64,000 nucleotides of DNA from Paraburkholderia phenoliruptrix. Its GTDB lineage: Bacteria; Pseudomonadota; Gammaproteobacteria; Burkholderiales; Burkholderiaceae. Under the pieces are notes generated by a model, which worked only from the letters and a program-made list of their open reading frames with translations, was not told where the DNA came from and ran no database searches. The position numbers were made by a program, and so were the translations under genes. The DNA lies in NCBI RefSeq assembly GCF_902859825.1, contig NZ_CADIKB010000003.1, forward strand, positions 306,858-370,857, given 5' to 3'. Shown here piece by piece: positions 1 through 8,463 of this stretch (position 1 is the first letter of the stretch; each line of letters starts with the position of its first letter).

Positions 1-115
1 AGTTCGCGAGAAAAGACACTCGACGCTCGATCTCCGAGTGGGCGTCGAACCCGGCGGTGAGATGCATTTCCGCTGCGATGTCTGCCTGAAGCGCGGTCGG
101 ATCGGTCTGCTTCAT
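1..115 (-). CDS. nadE: NH3-dependent NAD+ synthetase, N-terminal part only
   Basis: The reverse strand opens with ATG at 115, preceded by AAGGAG at a good spacing, and stays open to the left window edge. The 38 visible residues (starting MKQTDPTALQADIAAEMH, later FDAHSEIERRVSFLAN) resemble the start of proteobacterial NAD synthetase, which amidates deamido-NAD in the last step of NAD synthesis. The ATP-pyrophosphatase SGGVDS loop would lie beyond the edge, so the assignment rests only on the N-terminal helix pattern. The gene is cut by the window, not broken. Confidence 0.72.
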   Translation of the reverse strand, partial: MKQTDPTALQADIAAEMHLTAGFDAHSEIERRVSFLAN

Positions 116-296
116 GGTGCTGTTGCTCCTTGCATCGCGGATGCAGTATCTGACACAGGTCTGCCGCCACGTGAGCACGTAGCGGACCCGCCTGAGCGCA
201 ATCGACAGATCGCCATGCGCTGCGTAACATCTCCGGTTCCGAGCGCCGCATCGACCTGCGAGCAGCCCATAATAATCACATCAGTGCGAACCCGCG

Positions 297-1397
297 ATGA
301 ACGACTTCGAGCGGCCTCGCCCGCCTGTATTGAACTGCCTGGCTTCCACACGAATCGCGCGGCGAATGAGCTTCCTTATGCAATGCGCATTGCGACGGCC
401 GCGCCAGCCTTGCGCAGGCGTGGATGCGTTGCGCCTCCTCGCGCGCGCACCGGCTTCAGCGCTCGCGCGTTTCCTTTGCTTCGCCGCGCTCGTTGTGCCG
501 GCTTGCGCGAGTCTCGCCGTCACTTCCCCCGCGGCGGCGAGCGGGGCGGCTTCTTCCGGCGCTGCTCCGTCCGTCGGCTCGTCCGGCAGGCTCACGGTCG
601 CCGCACCCGACGCGGCCGGCGTCGTGGACCCGCGCCGCGCGCTGGCGCTGCACGATGTGTTCGTGCGGCAGGTCACCCGCCGGCTCAACGTGCCGGCCGG
701 CGAGCAGAGGGCGTACGCCGGCCGTCTCCAGGCGGCGTTGCGCGAGCACGCGCTCGGCCAGCTGTCGGGTGAATACGTCGTGATGGTCGACCGCAACGCC
801 AACGTGCAGGCGCTCCTCATCTACTTTCGCGCGACGCCCGCCGACGCGTGGCGGATGATCGGCGCGTCGCCCGTGTCCACCGGCCGGCCCGGCGAGTTCG
901 ATCATTTCGTGACGCCGCTCGGCGTCTTCGAACATACGCCCGCCAACATGGATTTCCGCTCCGAAGGCACGGAGAACGAGAACCACATCCGCGGCTACGG
1001 CAAGCGCGACATGCGCATCTTCGATCTCGGCTGGGCGCAGGCCGAGCGCGGCTGGGGCAAGGGCGGCGTGTCGCAGATGCGCTTCCAGATGCACGCCACC
1101 GATCCCGAGCGCCTCGAGCCGCTGCTCGGCGTGCGTCATTCGAAAGGCTGCGTACGGATTCCCGCGTCGCTGAACACGTTTCTGGATCACTACGGCATTC
1201 TCGACGCGGAATATGCGGCGCTCGTCGATTCAGGCAGATCGCTGTGGGTGTTGAAGAGCGATCGGGAAATCGTGCCGTGGGCAGGCCGCTACATCGTCGT
1301 GGTGGATTCTGAGCGCAGCGCTCGTCCCGCGTGGGCACCGGCGCCGGGTGCGAAGGCGCATGCGAAGGTGCCGGCGGGGTCCGACACGGCGGACTGA
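297..1397 (+). CDS. L,D-transpeptidase (YkuD-type), exported
   Basis: The C-terminal half carries the L,D-transpeptidase active-site pattern: a His in FQMHAT, then HSKGCVRIP with the catalytic Cys. Such enzymes form 3-3 peptidoglycan cross-links or attach proteins to the wall in the periplasm. The N-terminus is arginine-rich and followed by a hydrophobic stretch and an Ala/Ser-rich linker, consistent with an uncleaved anchor or a signal peptide. No start has a clear ribosome site: ATG 297 gives 366 residues, while 366 or 378 would shorten the long leader. It is monocistronic; the next gene is convergent. Confidence 0.82.
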   Translation: MNDFERPRPPVLNCLASTRIARRMSFLMQCALRRPRQPCAGVDALRLLARAPASALARFLCFAALVVPACASLAVTSPAAASGAASSGAAPSVGSSGRLTVAAPDAAGVVDPRRALALHDVFVRQVTRRLNVPAGEQRAYAGRLQAALREHALGQLSGEYVVMVDRNANVQALLIYFRATPADAWRMIGASPVSTGRPGEFDHFVTPLGVFEHTPANMDFRSEGTENENHIRGYGKRDMRIFDLGWAQAERGWGKGGVSQMRFQMHATDPERLEPLLGVRHSKGCVRIPASLNTFLDHYGILDAEYAALVDSGRSLWVLKSDREIVPWAGRYIVVVDSERSARPAWAPAPGAKAHAKVPAGSDTAD

Positions 1398-1459
1398 TCG
1401 ACAGACTGCTTGACAGACTGCTTGGCGGACTGCACACGCCGCCGCATTGCGTCAGCCGT

Positions 1460-3019
1460 TCAGCGCATCAGCAACACCGTGCCCGCGCCGACCATTCCGC
1501 CGCAGAGCACGCATGCCCACAACAGCGCGCGCGTGCGTCGATATTCGCGGCCGAGTTCGGCAAGCAGTTGCGCGTTCTGCCCCGGCGTGCGCGCGCGATC
1601 GTGCTCGTGTTGCAAGTAGCGCACCGCCAGTTGCGGCACCCGCGGCAGCATGTGCGCAAGATGCGGCAGCTCGCGCGAAATGCGCTTGAACCAGCCGCGA
1701 TGATCGATGTCGCGCCGCGCGATATCCCCGAGGACGCGCCGCGCAATATTCCATGTGTCGACACCCGGATGGAGCGCGCGCGCCAGCATCTCCGCCTGCT
1801 CGAGGGAGCGCTGCGCGGTGGCAAGGCTGCTCGCCACCGCGCCGTCGAAGGGGTGCACCGCGTACAGCAGATGGTGGAACAGCGAGCCCGCCGAGCGGTC
1901 TTGCGGGGCCGCGGCGAAGTGCGCTTCCGCACGCGTGCGCAATTCCGCTTCGAGCAGCTCGGCGCGGGTGTCGTGCGGCACGTGCCCGGCGTCTTTATGC
2001 AATTGCGCGAGGCGGCCGTAGTCCTGCTCGAACAGCGCGGTCGCGCCGTGCACGAAGAACTCGCGCTCGCCGGTCGACAGGCTCGACATGATGGAGAACT
2101 CGGCCAGCACGAGACGCCCGAGGGAATCCGGATCGATGCTCACGCGTACGCGCCGCGCGTCGAGCGTGGCATGGAAGAAGCCATGCTCGAAGGCCTGTTC
2201 GGTCACCACTTCGACAATATGCGCGGCGAGCGGCGCCAGTTTCACGTGATGTGCACGCAGGCCGCTCAGGTCGCTTGCCGGCAAGGTGGTGATGCGCTGC
2301 ACGGTCAACGCATGGTTCGTGCACAGGTCCCAGATCACGTCCGGCACGACGAGGCGCGAGTCGCCTTCGAAATGGTGGCCGGTCTGGCTCAGGTTGGCCG
2401 CTTCGGCGCGCAGATCGAAGCGGCGCAGGAGGTCGTCGGTAAAGGTTTGGGCGAGCGAGCGCAGCCGCAGACGGCGCGCCGTGCCCGACAGCTTTTCGAG
2501 CCAGCGCGCGACCCAGCGCAATAGCGCGAGTTCGTCGCCGATCTGCTGCAGCTGGCCGGCGCGCAGCAGCTTGATCGCCACCTCGCGATGACCGTTGATC
2601 GGCGCGATGAGCCGCGCGAAATGCGTCTGTTCGGCGAAACCGCTTTGCACCGGGACCGGGTCCACCGCGCTGAACAGCGTGGCGAGCGGGCGGCCGAACG
2701 CGCGCGCCAACGCTTCCTCGGACTCGCGCGGCGGCAGCGGCGCTTCGAGGTGATCGATTGCGTCGATGGCGTCGTGCAACGTCGCGTTCGCCAATTCCGG
2801 ATGCTCGACGAGCGTGGTCGCGAAGCGGCCGGCCAGCGGTCCGAGCGCCGGCAGCAGGCCGTGCACGCTGCGCGCGCTGTCCGCCGACGCATGCACGCGG
2901 CCGACCAGTTCGATCATCCAGTGGAGCTTGCACTCGGGCGGCGCGGCGAGCCAGATCAGGCGCGCGCCGTAGCGCAGCGCATGGTAAAGCAGCAGTAAGC
3001 GGCGAAACAGGGGCGGCAT
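1460..3019 (-). CDS. UbiB/ABC1-family protein with degenerate kinase motifs
   Basis: The 519-residue protein follows the layout of the UbiB/AarF atypical kinase family, whose members support ubiquinone synthesis: helical N-terminus, a VAVK-like strand (HREVAIKLLRAGQ) and a C-terminal membrane helix (LLWACVLCGGMVGAGTV). The catalytic motifs are not conserved. The place of HADxHPGN reads FFHATLDARRV, and the metal-binding DFG region reads LAEFSI. The KxGQ motif and the Ala-rich loop are not recognisable. I read it as a pseudokinase paralogue at the membrane, not the main UbiB. It is single and convergent with the transpeptidase gene. Confidence 0.75.
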   Translation of the reverse strand: MPPLFRRLLLLYHALRYGARLIWLAAPPECKLHWMIELVGRVHASADSARSVHGLLPALGPLAGRFATTLVEHPELANATLHDAIDAIDHLEAPLPPRESEEALARAFGRPLATLFSAVDPVPVQSGFAEQTHFARLIAPINGHREVAIKLLRAGQLQQIGDELALLRWVARWLEKLSGTARRLRLRSLAQTFTDDLLRRFDLRAEAANLSQTGHHFEGDSRLVVPDVIWDLCTNHALTVQRITTLPASDLSGLRAHHVKLAPLAAHIVEVVTEQAFEHGFFHATLDARRVRVSIDPDSLGRLVLAEFSIMSSLSTGEREFFVHGATALFEQDYGRLAQLHKDAGHVPHDTRAELLEAELRTRAEAHFAAAPQDRSAGSLFHHLLYAVHPFDGAVASSLATAQRSLEQAEMLARALHPGVDTWNIARRVLGDIARRDIDHRGWFKRISRELPHLAHMLPRVPQLAVRYLQHEHDRARTPGQNAQLLAELGREYRRTRALLWACVLCGGMVGAGTVLLMR

Positions 3020-3233
3020 CGTTTTTCGGTGGACGGCAATGCGGCGCGCGCGAGAGTGTCGCGCCGCGGGCCAGGACGCTCAGATTATCAGGGATACGGG
3101 TCGGCCGCGGTGTTGTGGCTCGCGTCTTCATCGCCGTCATCGCGGGTGTGACCCGCTTTTCCGGGCCGGCGGAGATCGGCGAGCCTGCCGTCGGGAACGC
3201 GCGTTGCGCGACAACCGGCTTTGGAGAGACCAA

Positions 3234-3437
3234 ATGGAAAACTACGCAGGCAAGTCCCACGACGAGCGCGTCGCCGTGCGTAAGGGCAAGCCCGTCGCCG
3301 CGCAGGAGCAACCAGGCGGCGAGATGGCCGTGCCGGGCACCATGCCCGATGAAAGCCATAGCTGCGGCGAATTGTCGGAGGCGGGAAAACGCGCGTGGAG
3401 GCAAGGCAACACGATTGGCGGCAAACCGGAAGAGTGA
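3234..3437 (+). CDS. Small hydrophilic protein, unidentified
   Basis: This is a 67-residue frame starting MENYAGKSHDERVAVRKGKP and ending IGGKPEE. GGAGAG lies about 5 bases before the ATG at 3234. The frame is open much further upstream, but the arginine/cysteine-rich upstream part looks non-coding, so the internal ATG is preferred. Composition is charged and low in hydrophobics, with no signal peptide or membrane segment. I do not recognise the family. It is divergent from the UbiB-like gene, with about 210 bp between them. Confidence 0.5.
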   Translation: MENYAGKSHDERVAVRKGKPVAAQEQPGGEMAVPGTMPDESHSCGELSEAGKRAWRQGNTIGGKPEE

Positions 3438-3518
3438 AAGAGGCGGCTGCCGCAAGGGCGCCGGCCGGTGACGAATGCCCCGGTGTCCCTCGCGGCAAGC
3501 ATGGAAATCTCGCGTGAA

Positions 3519-4652
3519 CTATGCGAGGCGGTAGACTTTTGCAACCGTCCCGCGGAACAGTGCTTCGCGTTCTCCCGGGCTTGCCTGGGCGGTCAGGCGC
3601 TTGAATGCATTCCAGCCGTTGCTGAAAGGATAGGAACCCTTATCGACAGGAAAGTTGCTTTCAAACATGCAGCGCTCGGCGCCGAACGTTTCGATGCAAG
3701 TGTGCATCCAGGGTTTCCACGCTTGTGCCAACTGCTCCGATGACGGCGGCAAGTCGCCCTTTTCGAAATCGAATCCGTTGATCCGCATGCCGAGGCCGCC
3801 GACCTTCACGTAGACATTCGGCAACTGCGCAAGCTCGCGCATGGACTGCGACCAGCTGTCGAACACCTCCTTGCGCCGGTCCTCGTAACTCGCAATCCGC
3901 ACAATGCCGCCGCAATGATTGATGATGACCGGCGTGTCGGGGTAGGCCTTGGCAAGATCGAACAGTTCGGGGAGCTGAGGAAAAAAGAGCCACGCATCGT
4001 AGGAAAGGCCTAGTGGCCCGAGCTGCGCCACGCCTGCGCGGTAGTTGCGATCCAGGAGCAGCCCGCGCGGCGCGGCCGAAAGCGGGTTGACGAGAGTCGG
4101 GTCCGCGTCCCACGTGACGAGATGACGGACCCCGCGAAAGCGGCCGTCCGCGGCCTCGAGATGCGCTTCGAGCACCTCGCGCACTGCCGCGCCGCGACGC
4201 ATGTCCGCGTAGCCGACAATGCCTTGCGCGACACGCGGCTTGCCCGTCTGCGAGGAGGCCGTCGCGCGCGTGACATAGGCAGTCTCACCCACGGGCCGCA
4301 ACTCGTCCGGCCCCGACTCCCGGTAATGAGTGAGCGCCTGCATGTACACGGACGCCGTAATGTTATGCCCCGATTGTGCATCGGCGAGGTATTCGTCGAG
4401 CAAGTAGGTCCAGCCCGGGCGGTCGTAAAAGTGATGATGCGCGTCGATGATCGGCATCTGCGGTTCGAGAGCCGCTTCCGTGCCGGAGGCGAGCCAGTCG
4501 GAGCGAATGGGCAGGTAGTTGCTGGTCGGCTTCATGGCGCGCGTCTCTTCCTTTGCGAATGCCTGCGTCGGGGCGAGGGTCGGCATGGCGAGTGTTGCGG
4601 CCGCGGCGCGAACGATCCGTCTGCGCATCGGCGAGCGAAGCGGGGTGCTCAT
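3519..4652 (-). CDS. Amidohydrolase-2 family hydrolase with probable Tat signal
   Basis: This 377-residue protein has a TIM-barrel metal-dependent hydrolase pattern: DAHHHFY at the first strand, a His in VIINHCGG and a C-terminal FESNFPVD, as in 2-pyrone-4,6-dicarboxylate lactonase-like enzymes. The N-terminus (MRRRIVRAAAATLAMPTL, then AFA) resembles a twin-arginine signal, so export of the folded metalloenzyme is likely. Its ATG overlaps the stop of the MFS gene in an ATGA, making it the last gene of the IclR-flanked operon. The substrate is probably a lactone or ester of the acid that the operon consumes; this is inference. Confidence 0.85.
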   Translation of the reverse strand: MSTPLRSPMRRRIVRAAAATLAMPTLAPTQAFAKEETRAMKPTSNYLPIRSDWLASGTEAALEPQMPIIDAHHHFYDRPGWTYLLDEYLADAQSGHNITASVYMQALTHYRESGPDELRPVGETAYVTRATASSQTGKPRVAQGIVGYADMRRGAAVREVLEAHLEAADGRFRGVRHLVTWDADPTLVNPLSAAPRGLLLDRNYRAGVAQLGPLGLSYDAWLFFPQLPELFDLAKAYPDTPVIINHCGGIVRIASYEDRRKEVFDSWSQSMRELAQLPNVYVKVGGLGMRINGFDFEKGDLPPSSEQLAQAWKPWMHTCIETFGAERCMFESNFPVDKGSYPFSNGWNAFKRLTAQASPGEREALFRGTVAKVYRLA

Positions 4653-5956
4653 CGTTCACCTCGATTGAAAAAATACAGGGAAAGCGTAAGTAACGTGGTG
4701 ATGCCGAGCACCACGGCAAGACCGAACATGCCCGCGGTGAAGGTGCCGAAGCTGTCCTTCAGGTAGCCGACGAGGTACGGTCCCGCAAATCCGCCCAGCG
4801 CGCCGATGGAGTTGATGACCGCGAGCCCGCCGGCGGCCGCCTCGCCGGACAGGAAGCGGGCGGGCAGCGTGTAGAAGATGGTCCGCCCGGCAATGGTGCC
4901 GATCAGCGCGAGCGTGATGCCGACCATCGCCGGCAAGAGCTGATGGAAGTAGGTCGACACGGCGAGCGCGAGCGCGCCGATGAAGAGGCCCGCCGCGAGG
5001 TTCGCAACGTGGCCGCCGCGGCTGTCCACACGCTTGGCCCACCACAGCAGCGCAATGGTCGCGAAGAAGTAGGGCACGGCGGAAATCCAGCCGGTCTGCG
5101 TGACGCTCATGCCGTGCGCCTTGAGCATCTGGGGAAGCCTGATGCCGATGCCGTACGAGCCCATCGTGAAGCCAAACGAAATCATGGCGAGCATGTAGAC
5201 GCGGGCATCTTTCAGCGCGGCGCGAAAGTCCTTCTTTTTCTGCGCCGACGAGCCTTCCCGGTCGAAGGCCGTTTGTAGTGCGAAGCGTTCGTCGGTGGAC
5301 AGCCATTGCGCATCGGCGGGTTTATCCGCGAGGAGCTTCAACACCAGATAACCGAGCAGACATGCCGGAAGGCCTTCGACAATGAACATCCACTTCCAGC
5401 CGGCGAGCCCGAGTACGCCGTCCATGTGCAGCAGCCATGACGAGAGCGGACCGCCGACGAGCGACGAGAGCGGCGTCGAGACCGTGAACCACGCGAGCAC
5501 CCGTGTCCGGTAACTGGGCGGAAACCACACCGCGAGAAAGAAGATCACGCCGGGAAAGAAGCCTGCCTCGCCGATCCCGAGCAGTAGCCGGATCGCGTAG
5601 AAGCTGGTCGGCCCGACTGCAAGCGCCGTGGCGGCGGCCATCAAACCCCACGTGATCATGATGCGGGCGAGCCAGCGGCGCGCGCCGAAGCGATACAGCG
5701 CGAGATTGCTCGGCACTTCGCACAGGCAATACCCGGCGAACATGATGCCGGCGCCCCAGCCGAACTGCGTCGCGCTCAGGCCGAGATCGCGGTTCATGGT
5801 GAGCGCCGCAAAGCCGACGCTCGTGCGGTCCAGATAGTTGAAGAAGTACGCGAGGGCGAGAAGCGGAATGAAGCGCCACGCGGCTTTTCTGACTGCCTGC
5901 TGTTCGAGCGTGGCAGATATCTCTACGGTCATACCGGAAGAAGAGAGGGAGGTCAT
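4649..5956 (-). CDS. MFS transporter, anion:cation symporter (ACS) family
   Basis: The protein has about 12 hydrophobic segments with the ACS hallmarks FFNYLDRTSVGFAALTM in TM1, GYCLCEVPSNL in TM2 and GIGEAGFFPG in TM4. This family takes up organic anions such as tartrate, glucarate and phthalate. The frame is open to 6469, but membrane-protein sequence starts only at MTSLSSSGMTVE, so the ATG at 5956 is used (435 residues). It lies between the CoA-transferase (76 bp upstream) and the amidohydrolase (4-bp overlap), and so is the likely importer of the operon's substrate. Confidence 0.88.
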   Translation of the reverse strand: MTSLSSSGMTVEISATLEQQAVRKAAWRFIPLLALAYFFNYLDRTSVGFAALTMNRDLGLSATQFGWGAGIMFAGYCLCEVPSNLALYRFGARRWLARIMITWGLMAAATALAVGPTSFYAIRLLLGIGEAGFFPGVIFFLAVWFPPSYRTRVLAWFTVSTPLSSLVGGPLSSWLLHMDGVLGLAGWKWMFIVEGLPACLLGYLVLKLLADKPADAQWLSTDERFALQTAFDREGSSAQKKKDFRAALKDARVYMLAMISFGFTMGSYGIGIRLPQMLKAHGMSVTQTGWISAVPYFFATIALLWWAKRVDSRGGHVANLAAGLFIGALALAVSTYFHQLLPAMVGITLALIGTIAGRTIFYTLPARFLSGEAAAGGLAVINSIGALGGFAGPYLVGYLKDSFGTFTAGMFGLAVVLGITTLLTLSLYFFNRGER

Positions 5957-6032
5957 TGTCGTCTCCAGACAATTGGCTGGCGAGTCGGCGGCATGGCAGC
6001 CGCTCTGCCGCATTTTTTGAAAGCCGTTGCGC

Positions 6033-7307
6033 TCAGGCGCTGGCAAGCTCGTTGGCCGAGGGGCTCGACGGGTCGCCCACCGGCGGCGCCTGGCAGCGGA
6101 CGACACCTGCATCGACGAGCTGTTTCGTTTCGTTCTCCGAATAGCCGAGTTGGCGCAGCAGCGAGTCCGTGTCCTGACCGAGTGCCGGCGGCGCGGCGCG
6201 CAGCCGCAGGCGCTCGCCGCCGAGCGTGAGCGGGAGCAGCGCCGTTCGTGTCTCCACGGCTTGACCGGCGCCGCTGGCGTCCGGCGGCAACGTGACGTTC
6301 GCGAGGCCGCCGGTAGCAAGCAGATGCGGATCGTCGAACAGCTCCTGCGGCTTCGTGATAGGCGCATACGGCAGTCCGATGCGCTCGAATACCGCGCTGA
6401 TTTCTGCGGCGGTGAATGCTTCCATGTGCCGGCGCAAACTCGGCAGAAGCCATTCCCTTGCCTCGACACGCTGGTTGTTCGTCGCTATGCGCTCGTCGGA
6501 CTTCAGTTCGGTGAGGCCGAATGCATCGCAGAAGAGCGCCCATTGCGTGTCGGAGACGACAGCCAGAAAAATCTGCTCGCCGTTCTTTACGGAGAACACG
6601 TCGTATACCGCCCAGGCGGAGACGCGGCTCGGCATCGGCGCGGCGGCCTGGCCCGTCACCGCGTATTGCATCATGTGCTGGGCCACGAGGAACACATTGT
6701 TCTCGAAGAGCGCGCTCTGCACCTCCTGCCCCTTACCCGTGCGCTCGCGTTGCGCGAGCGCGGCCATCGCACCGATTGCGCCGAACATGCCGCCCATGAT
6801 GTCGTTGACGCTCGTGCCTGCGCGCAGCGGCCGTCCCTCGGGGCCCGTCATGTAGGCGAGACCGCCCATCATCTGCACGACTTCGTCGAGCGCGGTCCGG
6901 TGATCGTAAGGACCCGGCAAAAAGCCTTTATGCGAGACGTAGATGAGCCGCGGGTTGAGCGTCGACAGTGCCGCGTAGCCGAGGCCGAGCTTCTCCATCG
7001 TGCCGCTCTTGAAGTTCTCGCTGAAGATGTCGGCGTGCGCGACGAGCTTGTGCACGATCTCGAGCCCGCGCGGATCTCTTACGTCGACGGCAATACTTTT
7101 CTTGTTGCGGTTGAAGGTGCCGAAAAAGCCCGCGCCCGAACCGCGCAGCGCGCGCGTGCTGTCGCCCGTCATCGGCTCGACCTTGATGACTTCCGCGCCG
7201 AGATCCGCGAGCACCATGCCGCAGGTCGGGCCCATCACCATGTGAGTCATCTCGATCACACGCACGCCGCTGTAGGGCAGTGATTGATTGGCGTCGGTCC
7301 CGCTCAT
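6033..7307 (-). CDS. Class III (CaiB/BaiF) CoA-transferase
   Basis: This 424-residue protein shows the family pattern: VRVIEMTHMVMGPTCGMVLADLGAEVIK is typical of the N-terminal Rossmann fold (only part is needed: ADLGAEVIKVEP), then NRNKKSIAVD, and NDIMGG with the Asp that forms the acyl-enzyme anhydride. The family moves CoA from one acid to another in the cytoplasm. The ATG at 7307 overlaps the lyase stop (ATGA). The longer open frame upstream is the shadow of the lyase gene. Paired with an HMG-CoA-lyase-like enzyme, it would activate a 3-hydroxy acid for cleavage. Confidence 0.88.
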   Translation of the reverse strand: MSGTDANQSLPYSGVRVIEMTHMVMGPTCGMVLADLGAEVIKVEPMTGDSTRALRGSGAGFFGTFNRNKKSIAVDVRDPRGLEIVHKLVAHADIFSENFKSGTMEKLGLGYAALSTLNPRLIYVSHKGFLPGPYDHRTALDEVVQMMGGLAYMTGPEGRPLRAGTSVNDIMGGMFGAIGAMAALAQRERTGKGQEVQSALFENNVFLVAQHMMQYAVTGQAAAPMPSRVSAWAVYDVFSVKNGEQIFLAVVSDTQWALFCDAFGLTELKSDERIATNNQRVEAREWLLPSLRRHMEAFTAAEISAVFERIGLPYAPITKPQELFDDPHLLATGGLANVTLPPDASGAGQAVETRTALLPLTLGGERLRLRAAPPALGQDTDSLLRQLGYSENETKQLVDAGVVRCQAPPVGDPSSPSANELASA

Positions 7308-8281
7308 TGCGCGACTCCCAGCAGGCATCCTTCCGGCTGCGGCGCGCTTGGCGCGCGGCCGTCCGCATAGCGGAATCCCTTGGGCAGTCCTGCGTCCTGC
7401 ACGTGGCCGTACAGGGCCTCGCCGGGCAGCGCTTCGGCGAGAATGGCTCGCGCGGCGACCAGCGCGTCGATGTCGATGCCGGTGTCGTAGCCCATTGATT
7501 CGAGCACAAACGCGAGGTCTTCCGTCACGATGTTGCCGGTTGCGCCCGGTGCATAGGGGCAGCCGCCAAGACCTGCCTGGCTCGCGTCGATTGTCGTGAC
7601 GCCTGCATCGAGTGCGGCGACGACGTTCGCAAGACCCTGGCCGCGCGTATTGTGAAAGTGCGCGCCGCCTGCCTTGTCGCCGAGTTCGGCTCGCAGTCGC
7701 CTGAATAATGTGCGCACCTGAGCGGGATTCGCGTAGCCGCTGGTATCCGACAAGCCCACTTCGTCCACGCCGCATTCGGCCATCGCGGTGCACATGCGCA
7801 AGGTCCGGTCGCCGCTGACTGCCCCGGCAATCGTGCAGCCGAATGCAACCGATACGCCGGCCTCGATTTGCACGTGCGGAAAGCGCGCGTTGCGTAGCGC
7901 GACAATCTCGCGCACTTCGTCGATCATCTGCTCCGTTGTCTTGCGGATGTTGGCCATGGAGTGCTCGTTCGTCACCGAGACCGGCAGGGTCACCTTGTGC
8001 ACGCCCGATTCGAATGCGCTTTGCGATCCGCGCAGATTCGGCGCCAGCACCGCCACGTGCAGACCGGGAATGGCCAGTGCATGCGCGACGACTTCGCGAA
8101 TGTCGGCCATTTGCGGCAGCAATCGGGCGGGCACGAAGGAGCCGACCTCGATTTCCCTCAGGCCGGCGGCCGCGAGCGCGGAAATCCAGCGAAGTTTGGC
8201 GTCTGTCGGCATGACGGTTTTGATGCTCTGCAGGCCGTCGCGCGGACCGACTTCGCTGACGAGAATCTGGGGTGCTGACAT
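7304..8281 (-). CDS. Hydroxymethylglutaryl-CoA lyase-like retro-Claisen lyase
   Basis: The 325 residues have the HMGL-like TIM-barrel motifs: EVGPRDGLQ with the metal-binding Asp, HFHNTRGQG for metal-binding His residues, and GLGGCPYAPGATGN with the catalytic Cys loop. The reaction cleaves a 3-hydroxy-acyl-CoA to acetyl-CoA plus a keto acid. It is the first gene of the operon. ATG 8281 is chosen because the sequence upstream holds the operators. With a CoA-transferase next door, citramalyl-CoA or an HMG-CoA-like intermediate is a fair guess, but the substrate is not shown by the sequence. Confidence 0.88.
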   Translation of the reverse strand: MSAPQILVSEVGPRDGLQSIKTVMPTDAKLRWISALAAAGLREIEVGSFVPARLLPQMADIREVVAHALAIPGLHVAVLAPNLRGSQSAFESGVHKVTLPVSVTNEHSMANIRKTTEQMIDEVREIVALRNARFPHVQIEAGVSVAFGCTIAGAVSGDRTLRMCTAMAECGVDEVGLSDTSGYANPAQVRTLFRRLRAELGDKAGGAHFHNTRGQGLANVVAALDAGVTTIDASQAGLGGCPYAPGATGNIVTEDLAFVLESMGYDTGIDIDALVAARAILAEALPGEALYGHVQDAGLPKGFRYADGRAPSAPQPEGCLLGVAQ

Positions 8282-8301
8282 GAGTGGCGGCTCCAATGTA
8301 T

Positions 8302-8318
8302 GTTCTGTGTGAAAGAAC
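8302..8318. promoter_or_regulatory. IclR-type operator copy 1
   Basis: GTTCTGTGTGAAAGAAC has GTTCT/AGAAC arms around a 7-bp centre. It lies 20 bp from the next copy, centre to centre, and about 20 bp before the lyase start, in the shared promoter of the operon and the iclR gene. Confidence 0.6.
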
Positions 8319-8321
8319 ATC

Positions 8322-8338
8322 GTTCTGTTAAACAGAAC
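8322..8338. promoter_or_regulatory. IclR-type operator copy 2 (perfect palindrome)
   Basis: GTTCTGTTAAACAGAAC has perfect 8-bp arms around one central base. It is the best of three 17-bp sites with GTTCT/AGAAC ends in the divergent promoter and is the likely primary binding site of the adjacent regulator. Confidence 0.7.
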
Positions 8339-8407
8339 TATAGGACCGGCTGTGCCATCAGAAAACCGGGGTAAACCCGTTTTGGTCGATGATTGTGTGG
8401 AACTTGC

Positions 8408-8424
8408 GTTCTGCACAGTAGAAC
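8408..8424. promoter_or_regulatory. IclR-type operator copy 3
   Basis: GTTCTGCACAGTAGAAC repeats the same 17-bp layout 86 bp from copy 2 and 40 bp before the preferred iclR start at 8464. The position fits autoregulation. Confidence 0.6.
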
Positions 8425-8463
8425 GATAGAGTGTCTGCTCTCAGGCGACGGACAGGTAGCAGC

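Noticed and set aside
1331..2524. 397-residue plus-strand frame opposite the UbiB-like gene
   Set aside because: Arginine/histidine-rich antisense shadow of a G/C-rich gene, with no family resemblance and no ribosome site.
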